Below, piece by piece: positions 34,029 to 42,406 of a DNA stretch of 64,000 nt; position 1 is the stretch's first letter, and every line of letters begins with the position of its first letter. The notes under the pieces were generated by a model. That model was not told the DNA's origin and ran no database searches. It saw nothing but the letters and a program-made list of their open reading frames with translations. A program made the translations under genes and the position numbers. The stretch is from Oscillospiraceae bacterium (lineage in GTDB: Bacteria; Bacillota; Clostridia; Oscillospirales; Oscillospiraceae): NCBI GenBank assembly GCA_017516065.1, contig JAFWDQ010000020.1, forward strand, positions 21,600-85,599. The letters are read 5' to 3'.

Positions 34029-34970
34029 TTATTGAAAGCGGAGCTCCGGCAAAAAGGGAGGTCCCAGGATGATCGCAGCGGTGAGGGCGATACAGAGGAC
34101 GAGATACACCAGCATGCCGGGTCGGGTCACCGCCAGCAGGAGCTTTCGTCCGAAGGACAGGGGCAGAGGACCGGGCTCAAAGGAAAGATATGCCGCCCGG
34201 AAGGCAAACTGAACAAAACCGAAGATGATGACGGCGACCAGGACGAGGCCGAAGGCCATAAGGACCGTCGGATCCGTCTGCCGGGAGACCCGGGGCAGCG
34301 CCACCAGTCCCAGCAGATTGATCAGGATATGGAAGATAACGGCGCAGCGGAGCAGCCCCGTCCGCCGGACCAGCCAGGCGAAGAAGGCCCCCAGCACGGC
34401 GGCGTAAAAGATCTGGTAGAGATTGAGGTGGAACAGGCCGAACATCACTCCGGACAGGAAGATGCACATACCGTCGCCGTAGTCGCCCAGAGCCCGGAGC
34501 AGGACGCCCCGAAACAGCAGCTCCTCCCCGATGGGCGCCAGTACCACGCCGATGAGGATCAGGACGGGCATACTGTCCGGGACCGCCAGGGCGGAGATGG
34601 GATTGATCAGATCCGGCGCCAGCCAGAACAGGGCGGCGGCGGTGGCCAGAGCCACGGTGAACAGCATGGCCAGAGCCACCAGGAACAGCCGGACGGCCAG
34701 CAGCGGCGGCAGAGGACGCTTTTTGGGCGGCAGGGTCACGGTCCGGTCCGGCAGCAGCAGCCGTGCGGCGGGCAGTGCCAGCAGGTACAGACAGATCACC
34801 TGAATGATCAGAGCGGCAGAGGCGGTGTCGGCATAGCCCGGCATCCAGAGGGCCGCCAGCAGCGACAGCAGATACCCCACGCCCTGATACAGGACGAGCA
34901 CGAGACAAAAGACCCAGCCGATCCGACCGAAGGGGCGCCCCGGAGAGGGCAGACGTTCCTCGGAAAGCAT
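34029..34970 (-). CDS. CPBP-family intramembrane metalloprotease
   Basis: A 313-aa membrane protein with about eight hydrophobic segments and the CPBP/ABI signature: EELLFRGVLLRAL (~165-177, the EExxxR motif) and FGLFHLNLYQ (~197-206, second-motif His). Bacterial relatives are Rce1-like prenyl-protein or bacteriocin-immunity type proteases; the target here is unknown. The start is preceded by AAAGGAGGCC. First gene of the minus-strand run CPBP-mntP-mnmE-MBL, divergent from trxA. Confidence 0.9.
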   Translation of the reverse strand: MLSEERLPSPGRPFGRIGWVFCLVLVLYQGVGYLLSLLAALWMPGYADTASAALIIQVICLYLLALPAARLLLPDRTVTLPPKKRPLPPLLAVRLFLVALAMLFTVALATAAALFWLAPDLINPISALAVPDSMPVLILIGVVLAPIGEELLFRGVLLRALGDYGDGMCIFLSGVMFGLFHLNLYQIFYAAVLGAFFAWLVRRTGLLRCAVIFHILINLLGLVALPRVSRQTDPTVLMAFGLVLVAVIIFGFVQFAFRAAYLSFEPGPLPLSFGRKLLLAVTRPGMLVYLVLCIALTAAIILGPPFLPELRFQ

Positions 34971-35019
34971 GGGCCGGGCCTCCTTTCAAAAACTTTTTTC
35001 ACAAAATGTGATCTTTGCG

Positions 35020-35048
35020 TGTAAAAAGCCGGGGAAATTTGCTATAAT
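35020..35048 (+). promoter_or_regulatory. promoter for trxA
   Basis: TGTAAA (poor), 17-bp spacer, TATAAT (perfect). A small palindrome TCACA-N3-TGTGA at 34999-35011 lies just upstream, between the divergent genes. Confidence 0.55.
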
Positions 35049-35132
35049 AAATATCAACTACAGATTATAGCATGGAACGGGCAAAAAGAAAACAAGCAGG
35101 CAAAATATATAATACAGAAAGGAGAACGAGAA

Positions 35133-35447
35133 ATGGCGATTATCAAAGGTGAACTGGCCAACTTCGAGGCGGAAGTTCTGCAGGCTGCCGGCCCTGTGAT
35201 CGTGGACTTCTGGGCTCCCTGGTGCGGTCCCTGCCGTATGCTGGGCCCCACGCTGGAGCTGTTTGAGGAGGAGCAGGCGGATAAGATCAAGGTCGTCAAG
35301 GTCAACATCGACCTGGAGGACGTTCTCGCTGCCCGCTATGAGGTCATGACCATCCCCACGCTGATCCTGTTCCAGGACGGCAAGGAGGTCAGACGGTCCG
35401 TGGGCGTGATCCCCATGGAGCAGCTGGAGGAGTTCGCCGGCGTGTGA
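35133..35447 (+). CDS. trxA: thioredoxin
   Basis: A 104-aa cytoplasmic disulfide reductase. The active site is W30-C31-G-P-C34 in DFWAPWCGPCRMLGPTLE; the cis-Pro follows MTIPTLILFQDGKE, as in all thioredoxins. AAAGGAGAA precedes the ATG. Monocistronic, with its own promoter; no thioredoxin reductase gene is adjacent. A 56-bp palindrome follows. Confidence 0.96.
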   Translation: MAIIKGELANFEAEVLQAAGPVIVDFWAPWCGPCRMLGPTLELFEEEQADKIKVVKVNIDLEDVLAARYEVMTIPTLILFQDGKEVRRSVGVIPMEQLEEFAGV

Positions 35448-35475
35448 GCCGACTGCCCCCGGCCCTGAACAGAAA

Positions 35476-35531
35476 CATACTATTTATAAAGGTATGGGAA
35501 GCGCTTCCCATACCTTTATATTTATAGTATG
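35476..35531. repeat. long palindrome downstream of trxA
   Basis: Perfect 18-bp arms with no spacer (35485-35502 / 35503-35520; centre GAAGC/GCTTC), plus outer arms CATACTAT / ATAGTATG offset by a small bulge. It may terminate trxA, although no T-run follows, or be a small palindromic insertion. Confidence 0.75.
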
Positions 35532-35567
35532 GCCGAACTGGGCTCAAAACGACTCCCCCCGGACAGG

Positions 35568-35603
35568 AAAAAGCGCCCCCGACGCGTTGCGCGTCGGGGG
35601 CGC
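35568..35603 (-). terminator. intrinsic terminator after QueG-like gene
   Basis: On the minus strand: 13-bp stem GCGCCCCCGACGC / GCGTCGGGGGCGC, then five T residues, 17 bp after the stop. Confidence 0.9.
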
Positions 35604-35619
35604 CTGCTGTCATTTTGCT

Positions 35620-36495
35620 TTATCCTTCGGAGGACTTTGCGTCCAGACCCAGGGCCACCCGGGGGATCCCCGTCTCGCAGGGGACGTCCAGCTGGCATTT
35701 GCCGCAGCCGTAGCGGGGGGCGAAGCGCACCCGGGTCTCGTCCACGTACTTCGCGCAGGTGAGCAGGTCCTTGCCCCGGGCCGCGCCCTGTTCCGGATGG
35801 AGGGCGCCCACCGGGCAGTTGTTGTTGCACCGCCCGCAGAGGATGCAGTATTCAAAGGGGTCGGAGTAGGGCCGGGGCGTCACCTCGACGGGGGCGTCGG
35901 TGATGATGCTGCCGAAGCGCCCGCATACGCCTTTCTCCGTGATCAGATGCTTGGACAGACTGAAGGTCCCCAGCCCCGCGGCATAGGCGGCGTGGCGCTC
36001 CGACCAGTTGCTGACGAAGCCGGGACAGCCCTCCGACATCTTCTCGAACTGCCGGGTCATGCCGAAGGCCTCGTCCTCCGCGGGGATCAGGGTCCTGTAT
36101 CCCTCCGCCCGGAGCCAGGCGGCGATCTGGCGGCAGGCCTTCATCAGAAAGGCCTGGCCCTCCACCCGGGCGTGGAGCCAGAGATCAGAGGTCTGCTCCG
36201 ACTTGCCCCGGTTGCTGTCCCGGATCTCCTTCGTGAAGGGGAAGAAGACGGCGATGACCCGCTTTGCGCCGGGCAGCCACTCCTGCGGACGGCGGAAGAA
36301 GGGACCGTAGATGGTGGGGTCGGCCTGAAACTGCGCGAAGAGAGGATCTTCCGCGTCGGCGCAGCACACCAGGGGCGCGTCGAAAAAGGGAACCCCCGCG
36401 TATTCCGGCCGGATGGCGTAGTCGGGCCGGATGACGTGGTCCTCATCGGTATCGACGAACTGCTCCAGTTTCTGCCGCAGCTCCTGCAACGTCAT
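35620..36495 (-). CDS. QueG-like iron-sulfur protein (double 4Fe-4S domain)
   Basis: A 291-aa protein related to epoxyqueuosine reductase. The C-terminal part has a ferredoxin-like first cluster site CILCGRCNNNCPVGAL (~220-235) and a second Cys set in LLTCAKYVDET and YGCGKCQLDVPCETGIP (~250-283). The middle contains AAGLGTFSLSKHLITEKGVCGRFGSIITD, as in the QueG family. It is shorter than true QueG (~360-380 aa), so it may be a relative that lacks the full cobalamin domain rather than QueG itself. The ATG at 36495 has AAAAGGAGG upstream; an in-frame extension upstream enters the prfB end and lacks a ribosome site. Confidence 0.8.
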   Translation of the reverse strand: MTLQELRQKLEQFVDTDEDHVIRPDYAIRPEYAGVPFFDAPLVCCADAEDPLFAQFQADPTIYGPFFRRPQEWLPGAKRVIAVFFPFTKEIRDSNRGKSEQTSDLWLHARVEGQAFLMKACRQIAAWLRAEGYRTLIPAEDEAFGMTRQFEKMSEGCPGFVSNWSERHAAYAAGLGTFSLSKHLITEKGVCGRFGSIITDAPVEVTPRPYSDPFEYCILCGRCNNNCPVGALHPEQGAARGKDLLTCAKYVDETRVRFAPRYGCGKCQLDVPCETGIPRVALGLDAKSSEG

Positions 36496-36556
36496 GGCGA
36501 CGCCTCCTTTTGTAATAGCCTTGCAAAGCTCCGCCGCGAAGCGGATCCGGGTCGGT

Positions 36557-37681
36557 TTATTTTGCCCAGTTGCCGCTGGCGCAGGCGGACAGGTAAGCGT
36601 TGATGAACCCATCGATATCGCCGTCCATCACCGCCTGGATGTTGCCGTTTTCGTAGCCGGTGCGGGTGTCCTTGGCCAGAGTGTAGGGCATGAAGACGTA
36701 GGAGCGGATTTGACTGCCCCATTCGATCTTCATCTGCACGCCCTTCAGGTCGGAGATCTTCTCCGCGTGCTGCTGCATCTTCAGCTCCACCAGCTTGGAC
36801 CGGAGCATGCTCATGCAGGTGTCCCGGTTCTGATACTGGCTGCGCTCCACCTGACAGGAGACCACGATCCCCGTGGGGATGTGGATCAGCCGGACGGCGG
36901 AACTGGTCTTGTTGACCTTCTGGCCGCCGGCGCCGGAGGAGCGGAAGACCTCCATCTTGATATCCTCGGGCCGGATCTCCACCTCGTTGTCATCGGTGAT
37001 CTCCGGCATGACCTCCACAGCGGCGAAGGAGGTGTGGCGGCGGCCGGAGGCGTCGAAGGGGGAGATGCGCACCAGCCGGTGGACGCCGTGCTCGCCCTTG
37101 AGGTAGCCGTAGGCGTTCTCGCCCTCGATGCGGATGGAGGCGGTCTTCAGACCGGCCTCGTCGCCGTCCTCCCAGTCCAGCAGCTCGTACTTGTAGCCGT
37201 GACGCTCCGCCCAGTGGGTATACATCCGGTAGAGCATCTGGGTCCAGTCCTGGGCCTCGGTGCCCCCGGCGCCGGCATGGAAGGTCATGATGACGTTGTT
37301 GTTGTCATATTCTCCGGACAGCAGGGTGGCCAGCCGGGTGGTCTCGATCTGCTCGGTGAGCTGCCGGTACTCCTCCTCGATCTCCGGGAGCAGGGACGCG
37401 TCGTCCTCCTCGGCGCCCATCTCGCACAGGGTCAGCAGGTCCTCCCATTTGGCGCAGAGCTTTTCGTATTTCTCGCACTTGGCCTTCAGCCGCTTTGTCT
37501 GCTGCAGCACCTTCTGGGAGCGCTCCAGATCGTTCCAGAAGCCGTCGGCGGCGCTCTCCTCCTCCAGCTTTGCGATCTCCTCCCGGGCGGTATCCAGATC
37601 CAGGGCCTGCCCCAGCTGATCCAGCACCGGACGCAGGTCCTGGGTCCGGAGCCGGTATTCGTCAAACTCTATCATAGCCAT
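36557..37681 (-). CDS. prfB: peptide chain release factor 2, single reading frame
   Basis: A 374-aa class I release factor for UGA and UAA. It has the RF2 tripeptide SPF (RISPFDASGRRHTS) and the GGQ catalytic loop at G252-G253-Q254 (SSGAGGQKVNK). Most bacterial prfB genes have an in-frame UGA near codon 25 crossed by +1 frameshifting; here the corresponding segment (LGQALDLDTAREEI) is continuous, so that autoregulation is absent. The start is ATG with GGGAGAA upstream; a second ATG two codons later is possible. It has its own promoter. Confidence 0.95.
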   Translation of the reverse strand: MAMIEFDEYRLRTQDLRPVLDQLGQALDLDTAREEIAKLEEESAADGFWNDLERSQKVLQQTKRLKAKCEKYEKLCAKWEDLLTLCEMGAEEDDASLLPEIEEEYRQLTEQIETTRLATLLSGEYDNNNVIMTFHAGAGGTEAQDWTQMLYRMYTHWAERHGYKYELLDWEDGDEAGLKTASIRIEGENAYGYLKGEHGVHRLVRISPFDASGRRHTSFAAVEVMPEITDDNEVEIRPEDIKMEVFRSSGAGGQKVNKTSSAVRLIHIPTGIVVSCQVERSQYQNRDTCMSMLRSKLVELKMQQHAEKISDLKGVQMKIEWGSQIRSYVFMPYTLAKDTRTGYENGNIQAVMDGDIDGFINAYLSACASGNWAK

Positions 37682-37740
37682 AGTATATTCTCCCTGTATC
37701 GCCGCCTGCGGCGGGCAGGCGGCAATTTCCTCTTTTGTCC

Positions 37741-37769
37741 AGTATACTCAAAAATGCCGCCCCTGTAAA
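37741..37769 (-). promoter_or_regulatory. promoter for prfB
   Basis: On the minus strand: TTTACA, 17-bp spacer, TATACT, starting 5 bp after the small ORF stop codon. The resulting leader (~50 nt) contains a perfect 9-bp hairpin GCCGCCTGC / GCAGGCGGC just before the ribosome site. Confidence 0.75.
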
Positions 37770-37774
37770 GGGTT

Positions 37775-37834
37775 TCATCGCCTGCTGGCGTCGGAAATCG
37801 TCTCTCCGGCAAAAATCAGATCGTCAATGTCCAT
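37775..37834 (-). CDS. 19-codon small ORF upstream of prfB
   Basis: A short frame encoding MDIDDLIFAGETISDASRR and ending in UGA. It is below normal gene length but has a strong Shine-Dalgarno (GGAAAGGAG, six bases before the ATG) and lies ~115 nt downstream of a promoter-like pair. The peptide is acidic at its N-terminus with no signal or membrane segment. It stops just before the prfB promoter. It could be a real small protein, a leader peptide or chance; I do not recognise it. Confidence 0.4.
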   Translation of the reverse strand: MDIDDLIFAGETISDASRR

Positions 37835-37956
37835 GCTTTGCTCCTTTCCTTTTTTCACGGCGCTAACTTCTCCAGTTTATTCCGCCGGCCGGCGAGAATG
37901 CATGACCATACCGAAAAAAACCACGCCGCCGGGGCAGGACCGCCGGATACCTTTTA

Positions 37957-38010
37957 AATATAATGTTTCTGTTTTGTATCTTGCAAAACCGGAGAGGTTT
38001 GGTGTATAAT
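37957..38010. promoter_or_regulatory. divergent promoters sharing one palindromic -35 (TTGCAA)
   Basis: TTGCAA at 37981-37986 is its own reverse complement. On plus it is followed after 18 bp by TATAAT (38005-38010), driving the SpoU-dprA-topA genes; on minus after 18 bp by TATATT (37957-37962), driving the small ORF. The 386 bp between prfB and the SpoU gene otherwise holds only the features listed. Confidence 0.65.
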
Positions 38011-38067
38011 CCACACTGTTACAGTATAACCCTTTTTGTATCTACCCCCGGAGGAGGCCGTTTTGGC

Positions 38068-38826
38068 ATGAGACAGCAGATCACCAGCGCCCGGCATCCG
38101 CTTCTGCGGCAGCTGCGGACCCTGCAGGGAAAACGCGGCGACCGCCGGCAGGCGGGTCTTTTCCTCTGCGACGGCTGGAAGCTGCTGGACGAGGCGCTGC
38201 TCCACGGCGGAGACATCACCGCGGTGGTGACGGTGCCGGGCCGTGACCTGCCGGAGCTGCCGGAGAACGTGCCGGTGTACGAGATCCCCGAGAGGCTGAT
38301 GGCCACGGCGGCCCCCAGCGACACGCCCCAGGGTGTGCTGTTTACCTGCCGCATCCCGGACCGCCCCCTGCCGGACCGGCTGGAGGGCGGCCGCTATCTG
38401 GTTTTGGAGGCCCTCCAGGACCCCGGCAACGTGGGCACTATCCTCCGCACCGGGGACGCACTGGGCCTGACGGCGGCGTTTCTGCTGCCGGGCTGCGCGG
38501 ACCCTTACGGTCCGAAGACGGTCCGGGCCTCCATGGGCGCGGTGTTCCGGCTGCCCTTCTATGAGACGACGCTGGAGCCCCTCTGCGGGCTCCTGGACCG
38601 CAGCGGGCTCCCCCTGTGGGGGGCGACGCCGGGCCCCGGCGCGGTGGACGTCCGCAGCGCCGACCTGCACTGTGCCGCCGTGGCGGTGGGCAGCGAGGGC
38701 CGGGGCCTGTCGGAGGCGCTTCTTGCCCGCTGTGCGGGCCGGGTGATCTTGCCCATGGAGCCCAGGTGCGAGTCCCTCAACGCCGCCGTGGCGGCGGCCC
38801 TGCTGCTGTGGGAGATGAACCGCTGA
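38068..38826 (+). CDS. TrmH/SpoU-family RNA 2'-O-methyltransferase
   Basis: A 252-aa SPOUT methyltransferase. The N-terminal substrate-binding part starts ITSARHPLLRQLRTLQGKRGDRRQAGLFLCDGWKLLDEAL. The SAM-binding trefoil-knot motifs are LVLEALQDPGNVGTILRTGDALG (motif 1), VAVGSEGRGLSE (motif 2) and ILPMEPRCESLNAAVAAALLLWE (motif 3). Family members modify 23S rRNA or tRNA ribose; which site is targeted cannot be told. The ATG follows GGAGGAGG at a longish distance. It leads the run with dprA (15 bp gap). Confidence 0.9.
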   Translation: MRQQITSARHPLLRQLRTLQGKRGDRRQAGLFLCDGWKLLDEALLHGGDITAVVTVPGRDLPELPENVPVYEIPERLMATAAPSDTPQGVLFTCRIPDRPLPDRLEGGRYLVLEALQDPGNVGTILRTGDALGLTAAFLLPGCADPYGPKTVRASMGAVFRLPFYETTLEPLCGLLDRSGLPLWGATPGPGAVDVRSADLHCAAVAVGSEGRGLSEALLARCAGRVILPMEPRCESLNAAVAAALLLWEMNR

Positions 38827-38841
38827 GGAGGAGATGAGGGC

Positions 38842-40074
38842 ATGGCCATGTCCGCCCTGCAATACTGGATCTGGCTGTCCACCCGGACGGGCGTGTCCGC
38901 TGCGGAGCGGCAGCGGCTGATGGTGGCCTTCGGCGCCCCGGAGCGGGTCTATTATGCCGATGAGGACGATCTGCGGCCTCTGAACCTGTCGGAACGGGCC
39001 CGGGCGGCCCTGTCGGACCGGTCTCTGGGGGAGGCGGAGGAGATCCTGGCCGCCTGCGACCGGCTGGACTGTCGGGTGGTCACGCTTCAGGACGCGGAAT
39101 ATCCCGACCGTCTGAGGCAGATCTTCGATCCGCCTTTGCTGCTCTACGTGAAGGGCCGCGCCATCCGCTTCGACGACGAGGCGGTCATCACGGTGGTGGG
39201 CAGCCGTGCGCCCTCGCCCTACGGCCTCCGGTGCGCCCGGACCGTGGGCTATCAGCTGGCGTCCCGGGGCGCGGTGGTGCTTTCGGGGCTGGCCCGTGGC
39301 ATCGACGCGGCGGCCATGACGGCGGCCCTCCAGGCCGGCGGCACGGCGGTAGGCGTTCTGGGCGGCGGTCTGGACGTGATCTATCCTGCGGAAAACCGGC
39401 CTCTGTACGAGGATGTGGCGGCCCGGGGCTGTCTGCTGACGGAGTATCCGCCGGGGACCCGGCCTCTGGGTGAGCACTTTCCCCGGCGAAACCGGATCAT
39501 GAGCGGCCTGAGCCTGGGCGTTCTGGTGGTGGAGGCGGCGGAGCACAGCGGTTCGCTGATCACCGCCCGCCACGCGCTGGAGCAGGGCCGGGACGTCTTT
39601 GCCCTGCCGGCGAACGTCGACGCGCCCCGGTCTCAGGGCGGCAACCGTCTGATCCGGGACGGGGAGGCGGAGCTGGTCACCGGCGCAGAGGACATTCTGC
39701 AGCGGTACGTGCCGCAGTTTCACGGCAGGCTGAAATACCCGTCTCCCGGCGCACCGGGACCGGAGGATCTGCCGGAGCCGAAACTGCGGGAGGAGGAGCC
39801 CCGGGAGGCCCGGCGGATCCCGGAACCGGGACCGGAGCCGGAGCAGAACGACATTGAGATTGTCCCGGCGGAAAAGCAGAAGACCCTGTTTTCCGACGAC
39901 GAGATGGCGATCCTCCGCTGTCTGGAGCGGGAGCCCCTGCAGTCGGACGACATCATCGCCGGGACGGGACTGCCGGCAAGACGGGCTCTGTCGGCCCTCA
40001 CGGTGCTGGAGCTGCGGGGCATGCTCCGCCAGCGGGAGGGCAGCTGGTTCGAGGCCCTTGTGAGACTGGAATAG
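38842..40074 (+). CDS. dprA: DNA-processing protein DprA
   Basis: A 410-aa protein that binds incoming single-stranded DNA and loads RecA during transformation. An N-terminal helix-hairpin-like region is followed by the Rossmann-like core: VVGSRAPSPYGLRCARTVGYQLASRGAVVLSGLARGIDAAAM, GGGLDVIYPAENRPLYEDVAARGCLLTEYPPGTRPLGEHFPRRNRIMSGLS and ALPANVDAPRSQGGNRLIRDG. A Pro/Glu-rich linker (~300-345) leads to a winged-helix domain (~350-408). DprA is present in many bacteria not known to be competent. The dprA-topA-trmFO order is conserved in Firmicutes. Two ATGs (38842, 38848) are possible. Confidence 0.95.
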   Translation: MAMSALQYWIWLSTRTGVSAAERQRLMVAFGAPERVYYADEDDLRPLNLSERARAALSDRSLGEAEEILAACDRLDCRVVTLQDAEYPDRLRQIFDPPLLLYVKGRAIRFDDEAVITVVGSRAPSPYGLRCARTVGYQLASRGAVVLSGLARGIDAAAMTAALQAGGTAVGVLGGGLDVIYPAENRPLYEDVAARGCLLTEYPPGTRPLGEHFPRRNRIMSGLSLGVLVVEAAEHSGSLITARHALEQGRDVFALPANVDAPRSQGGNRLIRDGEAELVTGAEDILQRYVPQFHGRLKYPSPGAPGPEDLPEPKLREEEPREARRIPEPGPEPEQNDIEIVPAEKQKTLFSDDEMAILRCLEREPLQSDDIIAGTGLPARRALSALTVLELRGMLRQREGSWFEALVRLE

Positions 40075-40147
40075 TGCGGGAGCCGAAGGGCTTCCTGCCT
40101 GAAGTACAGGCCGCAGATACGGGAGCGGCCATTGGGAGAGTTAAAAA

Positions 40148-42406
40148 GTGGCAAAAAATCTGGTCATCGTAGAGTCGCCTGCCAAGGCGAAGACAATTAA
40201 AAAGTATCTGGGCAAGGACTTCGAGGTCCGTGCCTCCATGGGCCACGTCCGGGACCTGCCCAAGAGCAAGCTGGGCATCGATCTGGAGCACGACTTCCAG
40301 CCGAACTACAGGCTCATCCCCGGTAAGGAGGAGCTTGTGTCGGAGCTGCGGGAGCTGGCCGCCGGAAGCGAAGCGGTCTATCTTGCCACCGACCCGGATC
40401 GCGAGGGCGAGGCTATCTCCTGGCATCTGCAGGAGCTGCTGGACCTGCCCGACGAGACGGCCCGCCGGGTCACCTTCAACGAGATCACCCGGGGCGTGGT
40501 GCAGGACAGCATCCAGCATCCCCGGAGCATCGACCACAATCTGGTGGATGCCCAGCAGGCCCGGCGTATCCTGGACCGCATCGTGGGCTATCAGGTCTCG
40601 CCGCTGCTGTGGCGGAAGATCCGCCGGGGCCTGTCGGCGGGCCGTGTTCAGTCCGTGGCCACCCGCCTGGTGGTGGAGCGGGAGGAGGAGATCGAGGCCT
40701 TCGTCCCCGTGGAATACTGGCAGATCGACGCGGATCTGAGCCGTGTCGCCCCGGCTGCAGGCGAATTTACCGCCCGGTTCGTGGGCACGGAGAAGAAAAA
40801 GCAGGAGCTCCACAGCGCCGAGGACGTACAGAAGGTCGTGGACGTGGTGGAGAAGGCTCCGTTCAGCATCAAGACCATCAAGCGGGCGGACAAGAAGCGC
40901 AGTCCCTCGCCGCCCTTCACCACCTCCACACTTCAGCAGGAGGCGTCCCGGCGGCTGAACATGCCGCCCCGGCGGACCATGGCCGTGGCCCAGCAGCTGT
41001 ATGAGGGCGTCGACATCACCGGCGAGGGCACCGTGGGTCTGATCACCTATATGCGTACCGACTCGCTGCGGATCTCAGACGAGGCCATCCACGCTGCCCG
41101 GAGCCTGATCCGGGACCGCTACGGCGCGGCCTACTGCCCGGCGACGGCCCGGAGGTTCAAGGCCAGGGCCGGGGCCCAGGACGCCCACGAGGCCATCCGG
41201 CCCAGCGACGTGCGTCTGACGCCGGAACAGATCAAGAAGGATCTCACCACGGAGCAGTTCAAGCTCTACCGGCTCATCTGGGGCCGCTTTGTGGCCTGCC
41301 AGATGGCCGCCGCCGTCTACGACAGCATGACGGTGGACGCGGTCAGCGGAGGCTATCTGTTCCGGGCCTCCCACTCGGAGCTGAAATTTGCCGGCTTCAC
41401 CGCCGTCTACGAGGAGAGCGTGGAGGAGAAGGAGAGCACCGTGGACCAGAAGCTGCCGGACCTGAAGGAGGGGGAGCCCCTGCTCCTGAAGGAGCTGAAG
41501 AAGGAACAGCTGTTCACCCAGCCTCCGGCCCGCTATACCGAGGCTACCCTCATCCGGGCCATGGAGGAGCGGGGCATCGGCCGTCCCTCCACCTACGCCC
41601 CCACCATCTCCACCATCCTGGATCGTGAGTACGTGGTCAAGGAACGCGCCAATCTGCGTCCCACGCCTCTGGGCCGGGTGGTGACGGACCTGATGCGGGA
41701 TAAGTTCACCCGCATCGTGGATCCCGCCTTCACTGCCAAAATGGAGGAGAAGCTGGACAACGTGGAGGCCGGGAAGGAGTCCTGGACGGAAGTCCTGCAC
41801 ACCTTCTACGACGATTTTTCCTCCACTCTGGAGAAGGCGGAGAAGGAGCTCACCGGGGAGCGGATCAAGGTCCCCGACGAGGTGTCCGACGAGATCTGCG
41901 ACCTCTGCGGCAAGCGGATGGTCTACAAGAGCGGCCGGTTCGGCCGGTTCCTGGCCTGCCCCGGCTGGCCGGAGTGCACCTTCACCAAGCCCATCGTGGT
42001 GGAGATGCCCGGCCGGTGCCCAAACTGCGGCAGCAGGATCCTGAAGCGGACCTCCAAGCGGGGCTACGCCTACTACGCCTGCGAAAAGGGCAAGGACTGC
42101 GGCTTCATGACCTGGGACGTGCCGGTGAAGGACGACTGTCCCGCCTGCGGAAAGACCATGTTCAAGCGCTCCGGCCGGGGTTATAAGCGGCCCTACTGCA
42201 TCAACCCCGACTGCGAGAGATTCGTCCCCGAGGAAAAACGGGGGTATAAAAAGACAGCCGCCGACGCGGAGGCAAAGCCTGCCGCCGGCGCGGAAACCGG
42301 GGAGAAGCCGAAGAAGCCCGCGGCTAAAAAGACCGCGGCGAAGAAGCCGGCGGCCAAAAAGACAACGGCAAAGAAGACCGCCGCCAAAGAGGAGCCGGAC
42401 ACATGA
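40148..42406 (+). CDS. topA: DNA topoisomerase I
   Basis: A 752-aa type IA topoisomerase that relaxes negative supercoils. The Toprim domain has [15 protein letters not shown] and [13 protein letters not shown]; the catalytic tyrosine is Y301 in [14 protein letters not shown]. Three C4 zinc-ribbon units lie at ~580-700 (CDLCGKRM...[15 protein letters not shown]...C, CPACGKTM...CINPDC). The tail after 705 is a Lys/Ala repeat ([20 protein letters not shown]), a histone-H1-like DNA-binding extension. The start is GTG, the only good start near the conserved [20 protein letters not shown] lies upstream. The stop overlaps the trmFO start (ATGA). Confidence 0.97.
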   Translation: MAKNLVIVESPAKAKTIKKYLGKDFEVRASMGHVRDLPKSKLGIDLEHDFQPNYRLIPGKEELVSELRELAAGSEAVYLATDPDREGEAISWHLQELLDLPDETARRVTFNEITRGVVQDSIQHPRSIDHNLVDAQQARRILDRIVGYQVSPLLWRKIRRGLSAGRVQSVATRLVVEREEEIEAFVPVEYWQIDADLSRVAPAAGEFTARFVGTEKKKQELHSAEDVQKVVDVVEKAPFSIKTIKRADKKRSPSPPFTTSTLQQEASRRLNMPPRRTMAVAQQLYEGVDITGEGTVGLITYMRTDSLRISDEAIHAARSLIRDRYGAAYCPATARRFKARAGAQDAHEAIRPSDVRLTPEQIKKDLTTEQFKLYRLIWGRFVACQMAAAVYDSMTVDAVSGGYLFRASHSELKFAGFTAVYEESVEEKESTVDQKLPDLKEGEPLLLKELKKEQLFTQPPARYTEATLIRAMEERGIGRPSTYAPTISTILDREYVVKERANLRPTPLGRVVTDLMRDKFTRIVDPAFTAKMEEKLDNVEAGKESWTEVLHTFYDDFSSTLEKAEKELTGERIKVPDEVSDEICDLCGKRMVYKSGRFGRFLACPGWPECTFTKPIVVEMPGRCPNCGSRILKRTSKRGYAYYACEKGKDCGFMTWDVPVKDDCPACGKTMFKRSGRGYKRPYCINPDCERFVPEEKRGYKKTAADAEAKPAAGAETGEKPKKPAAKKTAAKKPAAKKTTAKKTAAKEEPDT

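Noticed and set aside
34999..35011. TCACA-N3-TGTGA palindrome as a CRP/FNR or Rex operator
   Set aside because: Arms are in the wrong order and spacing for CRP/FNR (TGTGA-N6-TCACA), and five-base arms are too short to call.
37550..37681. Programmed +1 frameshift site in prfB
   Set aside because: The 5' part of prfB reads through in one frame with no in-frame UGA.
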